This document shows, one piece after another, positions 54,492-63,051 of a stretch of DNA of 64,000 nucleotides. Within the stretch, counting starts at the first letter, position 1, and each line of letters opens with the position of its first letter. The notes under the pieces are model-generated. The model saw only the letters and a list, made by a program, of their open reading frames with translations, made no database searches and was not told where the DNA came from. The DNA is from JAAGZL01 sp964628835. GTDB lineage: Bacteria > Pseudomonadota > Gammaproteobacteria > Chromatiales > Chromatiaceae. The stretch is taken from NCBI GenBank assembly GCA_964628835.1, contig CAZVME010000006.1, forward strand, positions 7,115 to 71,114, read 5' to 3'. Both the position numbers and the translations under genes were made by a program.

Positions 54492-54967
54492 TACTGGTAT
54501 CTGGCTCCGCGCTGTTTGAAACGTTTGCCGCTGAACAGGACCTTGTGGGGAATATCACCCAGACCCTCTTCCTGGACCATGGTTTTGATAAAGTTGAGGA
54601 CTCGCTCACGTTCCTGGCCGTGGATCATGCAGAACAGGTTATAGGGCCAGTCCGGCAGACGTCTGGGGCGTTGGTAACACAGGGTTACACAAGGCTTGGA
54701 GCCGATCTTTTCGCCCACTTCCTCAATCTGTTCCTCCGGTACGTTCCACACCACCATGGCGTTGGCGGTATAGCCTAATTCGTGGTGACGTACGACAATC
54801 CCCAGGCGTTTGATCACCCCGGTCTCCTGCATGGATGAGATACGGTCTATAACTTCCTGCTCACTGATACCGATGCGACTGGCAACTTCGGCATAGGGGT
54901 GACTGACCAGTGGCAGCCCGCCCTGGATCTCGGATATCAGCCGGGCATCTATCTCGCTCAGCACCAT
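54491..54967 (-). CDS. nirL: NirL, siroheme decarboxylase subunit
   Basis: A 158-residue AsnC/Lrp-like protein: LPLVSHPYAEVASRIGISEQ winged helix, IVVRHHELGYTANAMVVWNV, and CYQRPRRLPDWPYNLFCMIHG. It resembles NirH more than NirG or NirD, giving the usual two-plus-two set of paralogues. Overlaps nirD by 10 bp. Confidence 0.9.
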   Translation of the reverse strand: MVLSEIDARLISEIQGGLPLVSHPYAEVASRIGISEQEVIDRISSMQETGVIKRLGIVVRHHELGYTANAMVVWNVPEEQIEEVGEKIGSKPCVTLCYQRPRRLPDWPYNLFCMIHGQERERVLNFIKTMVQEEGLGDIPHKVLFSGKRFKQRGARYQ

Positions 54968-55458
54968 AGCGGGAATCCCAGGTCGATATGAAACTGTCTC
55001 TCCAGTGGCAGATATAGGATGTTGTAGCCGGTCTGCTGTTCCATGTTAGCCAGTACCTGCTCCAGTCTTTCCTGACTGGAGGCGGTTACTACAAACCACA
55101 GATTGTATCTGTCTTCCCGTTCATAGTTATGGTTTACCTCGGGGTGGCTGCTAATCTGCTGTGCCACCGACTCCAACTGGTCTTCGGGGATAGACATGGC
55201 GGCCAGGGTGCTGGCGCCGATTTTGTTGGGTTTGAATACCGGCCCCACCCTACTGATGATTCCCAGGCCCTGTAGTCGCTGCAGAATCTGTAGCACCAGG
55301 GCTTCGCTGATTCCCAGGTTCTGGGCTATATCAGCAAATGGGGTAGGGGAGATTGGCAGGTCTTTCTGATACTCATTCAGCAGTTTTTTCTCGACATCAT
55401 TCAAGCACAGAGTATCGTTCTGTGGTTGCTGATTATTCACTGTTGCCGAAGTGGTCAT
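54958..55458 (-). CDS. nirD: NirD, siroheme decarboxylase subunit
   Basis: Start taken at the ATG of 55458, one base after the nirF stop; the open frame extends upstream but that is nirF sequence in another frame. The 166-residue product is AsnC/Lrp-like with ISPTPFADIAQNLGISEALV and VNHNYEREDRYNLWFVVTA. It pairs with NirG by sequence type. Confidence 0.9.
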   Translation of the reverse strand: MTTSATVNNQQPQNDTLCLNDVEKKLLNEYQKDLPISPTPFADIAQNLGISEALVLQILQRLQGLGIISRVGPVFKPNKIGASTLAAMSIPEDQLESVAQQISSHPEVNHNYEREDRYNLWFVVTASSQERLEQVLANMEQQTGYNILYLPLERQFHIDLGFPLWC

Positions 55459-55459
55459 G

Positions 55460-56656
55460 TTACAGCCCGGTCCGATGCGCTCTGTTGGTAAAGAAGATTC
55501 CGCTCGGCTTCTTAACCGATAACTTGTGAGTGAGTTGCATGGTCTTAGTATCAAACACATGTACCTCGTCCCGGTCCCGGATTGAGATCCACACCTCTTC
55601 GCCACGGGGTGAGAACTCCATATGCAGTGCGCCTTTGCCTGGGGTCAGGGTTTTTATAATCTGTTTGCTCTCGGTGTCTATGACCTGGATGGTATCGTTG
55701 TTGGGAAAGGCAAAGTTCACCCATACCTGGCGGCCATCCGGTCGCGCCATCACAAATACCGGCTGTCCATGCACCTTAATACGTCCAGTCTCTTTCCAGG
55801 TGCCACGTTGCGCCACCAGCACCTGATGTTGCCCCATGGCGGGCAGGAAGGCCTCGTTTCCGGCCATGGCCCAGCCCTCTAGATGCGGCATCTTGTAGAC
55901 CGGCATTTTTTTGCCGCCGCGACCGTAATTTTCCAGGATCTTGTGTGCCCCTTTTTCCGGATGCCAAAGATCAAGCAGGGCCAGACCGTCCTCTCCGAAT
56001 AGTCCGGCGATATAATAACGGCCGTCTGAGCTGACCAGGGCGTCGTATGGCTGTAACCCGATGTTCCGATATTTCTTGATCTCAGGTTTGGCTGGATCAC
56101 TCATGTTCACCAACCAGATCTCACCAGTGTCGTATAGGCTGAACACAAAACGCTGCCCAGGGGCATCCACCAGACCAACAGTCTTGGCGCCTTTATCTTT
56201 GGTCACCTGGGTGGCTGGAATGTCTGCCACCAGTGATAGATCAGTGGCGGAGAAGATCTTGACTCCGCCTGGTTCATAGTTGGAGACGGCAATAAGAGTT
56301 CCGTCTTGAGAGATTGCTCCACCGATACTGTTACCGCCCTGAATCACCCGTTTGACGATCTTGCCGCAGAGGATGTCCACCTTGGTGAGTCCACCATCAC
56401 GCCCGAACACATAGGCGTAGCGGGCATCTCTGGAGTAGACGGCAGAGGCATGGGAGAGGTCACCCAGTCCATCCACCTGGAACAGGACGCTATGGGCGGA
56501 GCTGTCCACCACCTTGAGGCTACCGCTGGCGCGCTCAACGATTATCCCCATATCACCGGTGCCACGGGTGAGGCACCCGGTATCTGTATCCTTGGCGATA
56601 ACATTCGCTGTGCCAAAGAAGGTGAGGGCAAGAATGATCCTTAACGTTGTTCTCAT
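55460..56656 (-). CDS. nirF: NirF, heme d1 biosynthesis propeller protein
   Basis: From the ATG at 56656 (overlapping the nirC stop as ATGA) the protein is 398 residues: signal peptide RIILALTFFGTANVIA, then an eight-bladed propeller related to the d1 domain of NirS (RDARYAYVFGRDGGLTKVD, PYDALVSSDGRYYIAG, LHMEFSPRGEEVWISI). NirF binds a heme d1 precursor in the periplasm. Confidence 0.92.
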   Translation of the reverse strand: MRTTLRIILALTFFGTANVIAKDTDTGCLTRGTGDMGIIVERASGSLKVVDSSAHSVLFQVDGLGDLSHASAVYSRDARYAYVFGRDGGLTKVDILCGKIVKRVIQGGNSIGGAISQDGTLIAVSNYEPGGVKIFSATDLSLVADIPATQVTKDKGAKTVGLVDAPGQRFVFSLYDTGEIWLVNMSDPAKPEIKKYRNIGLQPYDALVSSDGRYYIAGLFGEDGLALLDLWHPEKGAHKILENYGRGGKKMPVYKMPHLEGWAMAGNEAFLPAMGQHQVLVAQRGTWKETGRIKVHGQPVFVMARPDGRQVWVNFAFPNNDTIQVIDTESKQIIKTLTPGKGALHMEFSPRGEEVWISIRDRDEVHVFDTKTMQLTHKLSVKKPSGIFFTNRAHRTGL

Positions 56657-56970
56657 GGTGTGATTCCACTCTTCAGATGTTTGGCTAGCCACAGGGCCTC
56701 CTGTGGGCTTATGAACGGTTTCCATGGGGGCATGGGGGTGCCGGGACGTCCGCTGAGGATGGTGATAGCGAGCTGCTCTGCTGTCCAGCGCTTTAGCGGT
56801 TCTGGTTTCAGGGCCGGGCCAAGTCCTCCTTCCAGACGCATACCGTGACAGGAGCCGCAGTCATGTTTTAACAGGTACATGAGCTCGGTCTGTCGATCCT
56901 GGTGGATTTCTGCGATAGCGGCGGTGCTGCTGGTCATGGTAACGAGCGCGACCAGTATGGCTTTCAACAT
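56653..56970 (-). CDS. nirC: NirC cytochrome c55x
   Basis: A 105-residue exported monoheme cytochrome: signal peptide to residue 20, CGSCH heme in HDCGSCHGMRLEGGLGP and Met ligand in GTPMPPWKPF. NirC can reduce NirS. It is first in the nirCFDLGHJN operon and overlaps nirF by 4 bp. Confidence 0.9.
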   Translation of the reverse strand: MLKAILVALVTMTSSTAAIAEIHQDRQTELMYLLKHDCGSCHGMRLEGGLGPALKPEPLKRWTAEQLAITILSGRPGTPMPPWKPFISPQEALWLAKHLKSGITP

Positions 56971-57082
56971 GTCTCGATCTCTAACTTGCGGATTGAAATG
57001 GCATTATCCGTTGTTTTGACGGCTGGAGCCAGCCCCAGATTCCATTTTTAGCTGGCCGGCGTGCCCGTGGTTGATCTGGACT

Positions 57083-57116
57083 AAAAAGAGGCGCAAAGCA
57101 GATGCCTTGCGCCTCT
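57083..57116 (-). terminator. Rho-independent terminator after the NirT-type fusion gene
   Basis: On the minus strand: stem AGAGGCGCAA with TTGCGCCTCT (57087-57096, 57107-57116), 10-nt loop and TTTTTA. It separates the fusion gene from the nirC operon. Confidence 0.85.
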
Positions 57117-57162
57117 AACGCTTCACCAAGGTGGTATTGCCTGGCTCAGTCTGATCTCTGCC

Positions 57163-59001
57163 TTACTGCTTGGTGGCGTTGATCTCGATCCCTTCTTCTT
57201 CCTTGTCGAATGCCAGCTTGTATCCCAGAGATACGTGATGGAACCGACCGTTGGTGTAATCATCATGGATGGCAAAGCCGATGTTATAGACCTTGTCCAG
57301 TTCCAGAGTCAGATCACCTGGCTTGTCAGATTTGAGCTTGCGGCTCATCTCCACAACCCAGTTGGTCCCCTCTTTATTGGCATTTACGCTAAAGCCCTGG
57401 CCACCACTCATGATGCGCTGATCCATGATGTGACCGTCTTCAGCAACCTTGTTGCCGGACTTGTAGCGCAGCAGATCCATGAAGTGCTTGGCGTCCATTT
57501 CTGCTTTCAGTTCGCCATCTTCCTTTAGCTTGTTCCAGCCGCCCCTCTTTTTGCCGCGGCGTCCCTTGACCTCGATCTTGGTACGGCTCTCTTTCAAGTA
57601 CTTGGTAATGCCGTTGGTCAGGTCGATACGCTTGGCTACATCGCTAGCCTTGACGGCATCGGCCTCAGGTTGGTGTGGCATCTTGTCGGCGTCGTGGTGA
57701 CAGGTGCCCCAGCAACCGGCGCGATCAGCAAACTCAACCTCATCGGTGGCCAGCATGACGGCAATCTTCATCGGGTTTTCCGGGTCCATCTTGCCGCCGT
57801 CAACAAAGGGTACTGGTACATGAGCGGTATCTTCCCACTCAAAGCGCAAGAACAGATTCTCACCATTGTGCGATGCTTGTACCTTTACCGGGATGCTGCC
57901 GCGTTTGTCTGGCATCGGAGTGGCCTCGGCCTTCTCGCCGGTTACCATCTTCTTGCCCATGTCGGCAGTTTCTTTATCGTGGCAGGTTACGCAACGGTCG
58001 CCGCCCTTGACGAAGGGGCGGGCGCCACCATGATCCTTGCCGGTTATCATCCACTCAATGGAAGTTTGACCAGGATAGAAGATGGTTACCTCGCGCTCCG
58101 GGACATTCCCCCAGTTGGCACCAAGATCGCCAGCACTGGATGTGGCTGCGGCCGGTGCAGCGGAACTGTCTTTGCCTGCTGCGGCCAGGGCCGCTGCAAC
58201 TGCTTTGTCGATCCGTTCCTGAATGGCCTTGTTCGCTGCGGCTTTTGCCGTCTTGGCTTTGGTCTTGGCTTCCTGCGCCTTTCTCTTCTGTTCCGCTTCA
58301 GCCAAGGTGACACGTTTCAGGCCATCGGTGAAGCTTTTTGGCAGTTTGCGCACGTTGTGGGGATCTGGGGCCTCCAGGGCCTCTAGTTCTTCCTCAGGGA
58401 GCAGCTTTCTTACATCCTTGTGTGCAATGCCTTTATGACAATCGATACAGGTGTTGCCAGCGCGCATGCCATTGGTGTGCTGGTTGCGTGCCCTTGGTTT
58501 CTGTTTCTCTGGATCCATGGTCTCGAAGTCGTGACAGTTGCGGCATTCGCGTGAGTCTGTCGCCTTCATGGCGCGCCATACGTTAGAAGCAAGCTGGAGG
58601 CGCTTTGCATCAAACTTTTCTGGAGTGCTGATGGTGCCTAGGATCTTATGATAGACCTCATTACTGGCCTGTATCTTACGCACAAACTTGTAGATCCACG
58701 GCTTGGGTACATGGCAGTCTGGACAGCCTGCACGCACACCACTTCGGTTGGAGTCATGGATGGTCCCCACGTACTCTTTATAAACATTCTCTTCCATCTC
58801 GTGGCAAGAGATACAAAATTCGGTAGTGTTTGTCAGCTCCATTACGGTATTAAAACCGCCCCATACAATGATGCCAGTAAACATTGCTAGTGCTACCAGT
58901 ATCCACCAGCGTCGGCCAAGCATTTTCTTGGCCTCTTCGCAGCACTCAACAAAACCATCTTTTTTATCTTCACAACATTCAACGGTGTTATCTTTACTCA
59001 T
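57163..59001 (-). CDS. NirT-type tetraheme quinol dehydrogenase fused to an ethylbenzene-dehydrogenase-like heme domain
   Basis: A 612-residue protein. Residues 1-28 are cytosolic with two Cys pairs (C9C10, C20C21); a membrane anchor at 32-53 follows; four NapC/NirT hemes lie at 63-67, 93-97, 153-157 and 185-189. Residues 230-290 are a long Ala/Lys helical linker. Residues 295-612 resemble the EB_dh heme-binding domain (DMSO reductase-type gamma subunit): IPVKVQASHNGENLFLRFEW, IAVMLATDEVEFADRAGC, and YNIGFAIHDDYTNGRFHHVSLG. That part has CVTCH (337-341) and an unusual CWGTCH with three residues between the Cys (430-435). It likely moves electrons from quinol to NirS by its own attached domain. 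The first half is a paralogue of NapC. Confidence 0.88.
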   Translation of the reverse strand: MSKDNTVECCEDKKDGFVECCEEAKKMLGRRWWILVALAMFTGIIVWGGFNTVMELTNTTEFCISCHEMEENVYKEYVGTIHDSNRSGVRAGCPDCHVPKPWIYKFVRKIQASNEVYHKILGTISTPEKFDAKRLQLASNVWRAMKATDSRECRNCHDFETMDPEKQKPRARNQHTNGMRAGNTCIDCHKGIAHKDVRKLLPEEELEALEAPDPHNVRKLPKSFTDGLKRVTLAEAEQKRKAQEAKTKAKTAKAAANKAIQERIDKAVAAALAAAGKDSSAAPAAATSSAGDLGANWGNVPEREVTIFYPGQTSIEWMITGKDHGGARPFVKGGDRCVTCHDKETADMGKKMVTGEKAEATPMPDKRGSIPVKVQASHNGENLFLRFEWEDTAHVPVPFVDGGKMDPENPMKIAVMLATDEVEFADRAGCWGTCHHDADKMPHQPEADAVKASDVAKRIDLTNGITKYLKESRTKIEVKGRRGKKRGGWNKLKEDGELKAEMDAKHFMDLLRYKSGNKVAEDGHIMDQRIMSGGQGFSVNANKEGTNWVVEMSRKLKSDKPGDLTLELDKVYNIGFAIHDDYTNGRFHHVSLGYKLAFDKEEEGIEINATKQ

Positions 59002-59107
59002 GGCAGTCCCCTTGCTTCAACAGCGACATTACTGGCCGTGAAACGAGCCCTCTGGATGAGGGTTTTTTGAAAACCGGTCAACCAGGTTGACATCAATATT
59101 TCAGATG

Positions 59108-59146
59108 CAAAAAAGCGGGCACGAATGGTTTACATCCATGCCCGCT
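59108..59146 (-). terminator. Rho-independent terminator after nirS
   Basis: On the minus strand: stem AGCGGGCA (complement of 59139-59146) and TGCCCGCT (complement of 59114-59121), 17-nt partly paired loop, then TTTTTTG. It ends the monocistronic nirS transcript. Confidence 0.85.
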
Positions 59147-59162
59147 CATATTACCTACTCAA

Positions 59163-60794
59163 TCAGGTTACGTGATTGGTACGGTTGGTAACGTTGAACT
59201 TACCAGTAGGTGTGGTCAAGCCCTTGATACGCTTTTTCTCTTTGAGAGTTTTGGCATCATAGACAACGATCTCACCAGTTGGGTTCTTGTTGTCCTTACG
59301 GTTCCAAACTGATACCCAAGCTTCTGAGCCGTCAGCATTGAACTCGATATGAACAGCAGCTTTACCAGCTTCCTTGGTGACGCGGATAGTCTTAACGATC
59401 TGACCGGTCTTCTTGGAAAGAACCTGTACGCTCTGTTGTACTTCAGGCTCAGGACTCTTGGTCTGGTCAGCCCAGACGTAGTCTGATGTAGGATGGGTAC
59501 GGATGAAAACGCCGGAGCCGTCGAGCTCGGTTGTCTTACATACCTTCCAGGCCTTGTCAGCATGGCCCTTGGGATCATTACCCCAAGAGGTGACCAGGCC
59601 TTCTCCCAGGAATACAGTACCGCCCACAGGACCACAATCAGGGTCTACCCAGTTGGCGCCAGGACCAGGATGAGGCTTCTTGCCTACATCGATCAGCTTA
59701 GTCAGCTTACGGGTCTTGGTATCAACAACAACCATCTTGTTGGAAGCGTTGGCTGCGATCTGGAAGTAACGACCGGTAGGATCGAAGAAACCGTCATGCA
59801 GGAACTTGGCGGTATCCATCTTGTCGATGCGCAGGTTATCGATATCTGAGTAATCCACCTGCCACATCTGTCCCAGCTCTTTGGCAGCAACTAGCCAGCT
59901 GGACTCGTTTGGAGTGGTGTAGATAGCAGCAACACGAGACTCGTTCACATAGTTACCGTCAACGTTTACGCCGCGGGTTGAAACAACCTTCAGAGGCATC
60001 ATGGACTTGGCGTCGATGATTACGAAGTGTGGAGGCCAGTAGCCACCACCGATTACGTATTTACCGTCGCCGGATACAGCTACGTCACGTGCGTCATAGG
60101 CGATCTGGGTCTCAGCAAGCAACATCTTGTCTGGGGTCTGGAACAGGTCGATTTTCATGACCTTGCCATCACGACCGATGGAGTACCAGAAACGACCAGC
60201 AGCTACACCACCTTCTGGGTGCTCTGTAGCGTGATGCTCGGTAGCCTTGATTACGTGTACTGCATAACCGGAGTCGAGGTGAGCAATAACTTCGTGCTTG
60301 TCGCCATCAATAATGGCAACCTTGCCGGCGTCACGCTCAATAACAACAAAGAAGTTCTTCCAGTTACGGCCATGCATAGGCTTGGAAGGGTAGTCCTTAG
60401 GCTGAATGTAAACCTTGGTGCGATCCTGCATCTGCTTCAGTGACATTTCTGGTGGAATAGGAGCTTCCAGCTGGATGTACTCGGCGATCAGGCTGATCTC
60501 TTCTTTAGAGAAGATATCGTCAAAGTTATTCATGCCGCCTTCGGTACCAAAGGTCAGAATCTTCTCGAGACGTGCCTGACCAAGTTTCTTGGTGGCCTTA
60601 GGCTCAAGGTTCTTACCGGTAGCACCCTTGCGCAGAACACCGTGACAACCAGCACAACGCTGGAAGTACATGGTTTTTGCTTTTTCAAAATCTGCCTCAG
60701 ACAGACCAGCAGCGGAGGCGTTCACGGCAATGCCGGAAGCGGCCAGGCCGATGGCCATGCTCAGAGTAGATAGTCCAAATTTCATTTTTTTCAT
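59163..60794 (-). CDS. nirS: Cytochrome cd1 nitrite reductase NirS
   Basis: A 543-residue exported enzyme: signal peptide (residues 1-29), cytochrome c domain with CAGCH (47-51) and an eight-bladed d1 propeller. The d1 axial ligand His180 lies in SGYAVHVIK; the two catalytic His are His333 (FLHDGFFDPTGRYF) and His434 (FIRTHPTSDYVW). It reduces nitrite to NO in the periplasm. It has its own promoter region with a FNR/DNR-type site and its own terminator. Codon use is strongly biased, suggesting high expression. Confidence 0.97.
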   Translation of the reverse strand: MKKMKFGLSTLSMAIGLAASGIAVNASAAGLSEADFEKAKTMYFQRCAGCHGVLRKGATGKNLEPKATKKLGQARLEKILTFGTEGGMNNFDDIFSKEEISLIAEYIQLEAPIPPEMSLKQMQDRTKVYIQPKDYPSKPMHGRNWKNFFVVIERDAGKVAIIDGDKHEVIAHLDSGYAVHVIKATEHHATEHPEGGVAAGRFWYSIGRDGKVMKIDLFQTPDKMLLAETQIAYDARDVAVSGDGKYVIGGGYWPPHFVIIDAKSMMPLKVVSTRGVNVDGNYVNESRVAAIYTTPNESSWLVAAKELGQMWQVDYSDIDNLRIDKMDTAKFLHDGFFDPTGRYFQIAANASNKMVVVDTKTRKLTKLIDVGKKPHPGPGANWVDPDCGPVGGTVFLGEGLVTSWGNDPKGHADKAWKVCKTTELDGSGVFIRTHPTSDYVWADQTKSPEPEVQQSVQVLSKKTGQIVKTIRVTKEAGKAAVHIEFNADGSEAWVSVWNRKDNKNPTGEIVVYDAKTLKEKKRIKGLTTPTGKFNVTNRTNHVT

Positions 60795-60917
60795 CTAGTA
60801 AATCCCCATTTATCGTATTGCTATTGAGATAACGATGACACAGGACCGACAAATTTTGTTGGCTTCAACCCAATTTCGTCCGAGACGGGAATAGGGGATA
60901 GGCGGTTCTTTTCGTCT

Positions 60918-60931
60918 TTGACCTATGTCAA
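60918..60931. promoter_or_regulatory. FNR/DNR-type site upstream of nirS
   Basis: TTGACCTATGTCAA is a perfect TTGAC-N4-GTCAA palindrome centred about 130 bp upstream of the nirS start. Such sites bind FNR or the NO-responsive DNR/NnrR regulators. Confidence 0.7.
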
Positions 60932-61142
60932 TGTCGAGCTCGTCCAGCATAAAGCCGAAAATCAGGTTTAGCAAGTTGTCTGGGGATGGTTGAGCAGAGA
61001 ATATGGGTTAATACTCTCTAATTGGCCTATTTAATCAATTAAATCAGTATGATAAATGTCAAATTAACCATCCGAAAACCTGTAAATATGTGCGTTTACA
61101 CATACTGATATAACTCAAATAATAGTTAAAAATGGCGTTGAA

Positions 61143-61156
61143 TTGATTTGAGTCAA
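61143..61156. promoter_or_regulatory. FNR-type site in the nirS-octaheme divergent region
   Basis: TTGATTTGAGTCAA fits TTGAT-N4-(A/G)TCAA. It is nearly midway in the 734-bp gap between nirS and the octaheme gene. The rest of 60795-61528 is AT-rich with no gene. Confidence 0.55.
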
Positions 61157-61374
61157 TAAAAGGTAAGGTTGCCAAAAAAACATTAATTATCAGCAACAAA
61201 GGTTTGGTTGCTGAGGTTATTATACGGCTTCAGTACGTATATGTTTGGGTGGAGGGTGTGAATTGCAGAAATGTGAATCAATACCCCCAAATCAATTCTC
61301 GACATGACCGTAAAGTAGTAATTATAAGTAGTAATCAATAGTAAATGTGATTTAGGTCTATTGAGATATCAAAA

Positions 61375-61390
61375 TACCAATGAATGGGTA
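61375..61390. promoter_or_regulatory. NarL/NarP 7-2-7 site upstream of the octaheme gene
   Basis: TACCAATGAATGGGTA fits the heptamer pair TACYNMT-N2-AKRRGTA at every position, 139 bp upstream of the ATG. With the NarX/NarL pair encoded nearby it suggests nitrate or nitrite control. Confidence 0.65.
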
Positions 61391-61528
61391 TTACCACTTG
61401 AGGATAATCAAAGACAAGTGCCGATATGCTGGGTATAAAGATAGCGCTTAATTCAATCCTTAAGTCCCTATAAGTCGCCCTGTTAACCAGATAGGGCCCT
61501 AACAATAAGCTTCCTACGGGAAAGGAGA

Positions 61529-62971
61529 ATGATCGTGGATGTTACGAAATTATTTGCCGGTGTCATATCTGGCGGACTTCTGCTTTTATCTTGTTCGTCA
61601 GTATCTATTGCTGCAGACGAGAAGGAGGGAAAATCTGATGATGACTGTATTGGCTGTCATGTGGCAGTTACTCCAGGGATCGTCAAACAACATCTTGATA
61701 GCCCAATGGCTAATACCAAGATGCACAAAGATTATGTTGGTTGTACAGACTGCCATGGTGACCTGCATCAGGATATGGACGATTTTGCCAATGCTGAACT
61801 ACCAACAGCCACTACCTGTGCCAAGTGTCACAAGGAGCAGGTTGAACAGTATAGAAAAGGCAAACATGATAAAGCTTGGTTTGGTATGAAGACACAAGCT
61901 GCCTGGCATAACCAGCCCTCTTCCATTGTAAAGCAGGGTTATAGAGGTTGTTCCGGTTGCCATAAGATGGGCCGAAAGGGTTACCAGGGTATTATGGAAG
62001 GTAACAATGACTCAGTCCTTAAACACGATGGTGGTAAAGAGGAAAGTGAGTATCGCTATGGTAACGCACAGTGCGATGCCTGCCATACCCGTCACTCTTT
62101 CAAGAAATCAGAAGCCCAGGATCCAAGGGCCTGTTCTAACTGCCATATGGGCTTTGATCATCCACAGTGGGAGATGTACACCTCTTCCAAGCATGGAATT
62201 ATATGGGCTATTGAAGAAGGCGAAGGCGGTACACGAGCACCTACCTGCCAGACATGCCATATGAGCGAGGGTAACCATGAAGTCAGAACCGCATGGGGTT
62301 TTCTAGGCCTGCGTATTCCAACCAAGGAAAATGTACTTGCCCTGATCAAGGTTGCACCTGCACAAAAGGCCAATCTGACCAAGCTCGCCGCACAGCTTCC
62401 TAGTGGACACTATGATGGTCTGGATGATGATCCGCAGTGGACCTATGATCGCGCACTGATCCTACAGGCAGCAGGTATTCTGGACAATGACTTCCAGCCG
62501 ACGGAACGTTTTGTCGAATCGGTTCTTCAGGCACAGACTGCCCGTGGACCAGAAGAGTTCAACAAAGAACGTGCCAAGATGAAAAAGGCCTGCAATGAAT
62601 GTCACTCTATTGGCTATGTAAACGATCATATGATGGCATCTGATGATATCATCAAGAAGGCTGATCACGTTTATGCCAAGGCGATTGCTGCAGTACAGGC
62701 TCTGTACAAAGATGGTATTCTTAAGAAACCAGCAGGTTGGAAATATGCCCCCGATCTTCTGCAGTACTATGATGCCAAGACCCACATTGAACAGGAGCTA
62801 TATCTGATCATGTTGGAGCACAGACAACGTGCCTTCCAGGGTGCGTTCCATGCCAGTAATGACTATATGCATTGGTATGGCTGGGCACCTCTGAATACCG
62901 CAGTTAATACTATTATGGAAGAGGCCGGCAAATTGCGGGCTGAGCATAAGAATAAGGCGGCTAAGAAATAG
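61529..62971 (+). CDS. Octaheme cytochrome c of the hydroxylamine oxidoreductase (HAO) family
   Basis: A 480-residue exported protein: signal segment to about residue 29 and eight CxxCH (starting at residues 40, 72, 97, 141, 182, 202, 240, 355), with the spacing and helical C-terminal half of the HAO family. Ligand-type His residues are frequent (HSFKKSEAQ, GFDHPQWEMY, GNHEVRTAWG). In nitrifiers the enzyme oxidises hydroxylamine; in denitrifying or nitrate-ammonifying bacteria relatives may reduce nitrite or hydroxylamine. The Tyr that cross-links the P460 heme in true HAO cannot be assigned by eye: Tyr446 and Tyr450 lie in the expected region. GGAAAGGAG precedes the start. Confidence 0.85.
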   Translation: MIVDVTKLFAGVISGGLLLLSCSSVSIAADEKEGKSDDDCIGCHVAVTPGIVKQHLDSPMANTKMHKDYVGCTDCHGDLHQDMDDFANAELPTATTCAKCHKEQVEQYRKGKHDKAWFGMKTQAAWHNQPSSIVKQGYRGCSGCHKMGRKGYQGIMEGNNDSVLKHDGGKEESEYRYGNAQCDACHTRHSFKKSEAQDPRACSNCHMGFDHPQWEMYTSSKHGIIWAIEEGEGGTRAPTCQTCHMSEGNHEVRTAWGFLGLRIPTKENVLALIKVAPAQKANLTKLAAQLPSGHYDGLDDDPQWTYDRALILQAAGILDNDFQPTERFVESVLQAQTARGPEEFNKERAKMKKACNECHSIGYVNDHMMASDDIIKKADHVYAKAIAAVQALYKDGILKKPAGWKYAPDLLQYYDAKTHIEQELYLIMLEHRQRAFQGAFHASNDYMHWYGWAPLNTAVNTIMEEAGKLRAEHKNKAAKK

Positions 62972-62996
62972 GGATTAGTGTAGTACTAGTGACCTA

Positions 62997-63030
62997 GCGG
63001 AAGAGAGGTGACTCTCTTCCGCGTTTTTTT
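62997..63030 (+). terminator. Rho-independent terminator after the octaheme gene
   Basis: Perfect 11-bp stem (GCGGAAGAGAG with CTCTCTTCCGC), 4-nt loop, then GTTTTTTT. Only 21 bp before the next start, so the PPIase is either read through or separately expressed. Confidence 0.9.
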
Positions 63031-63051
63031 CACGTATGATGAGATAACATA

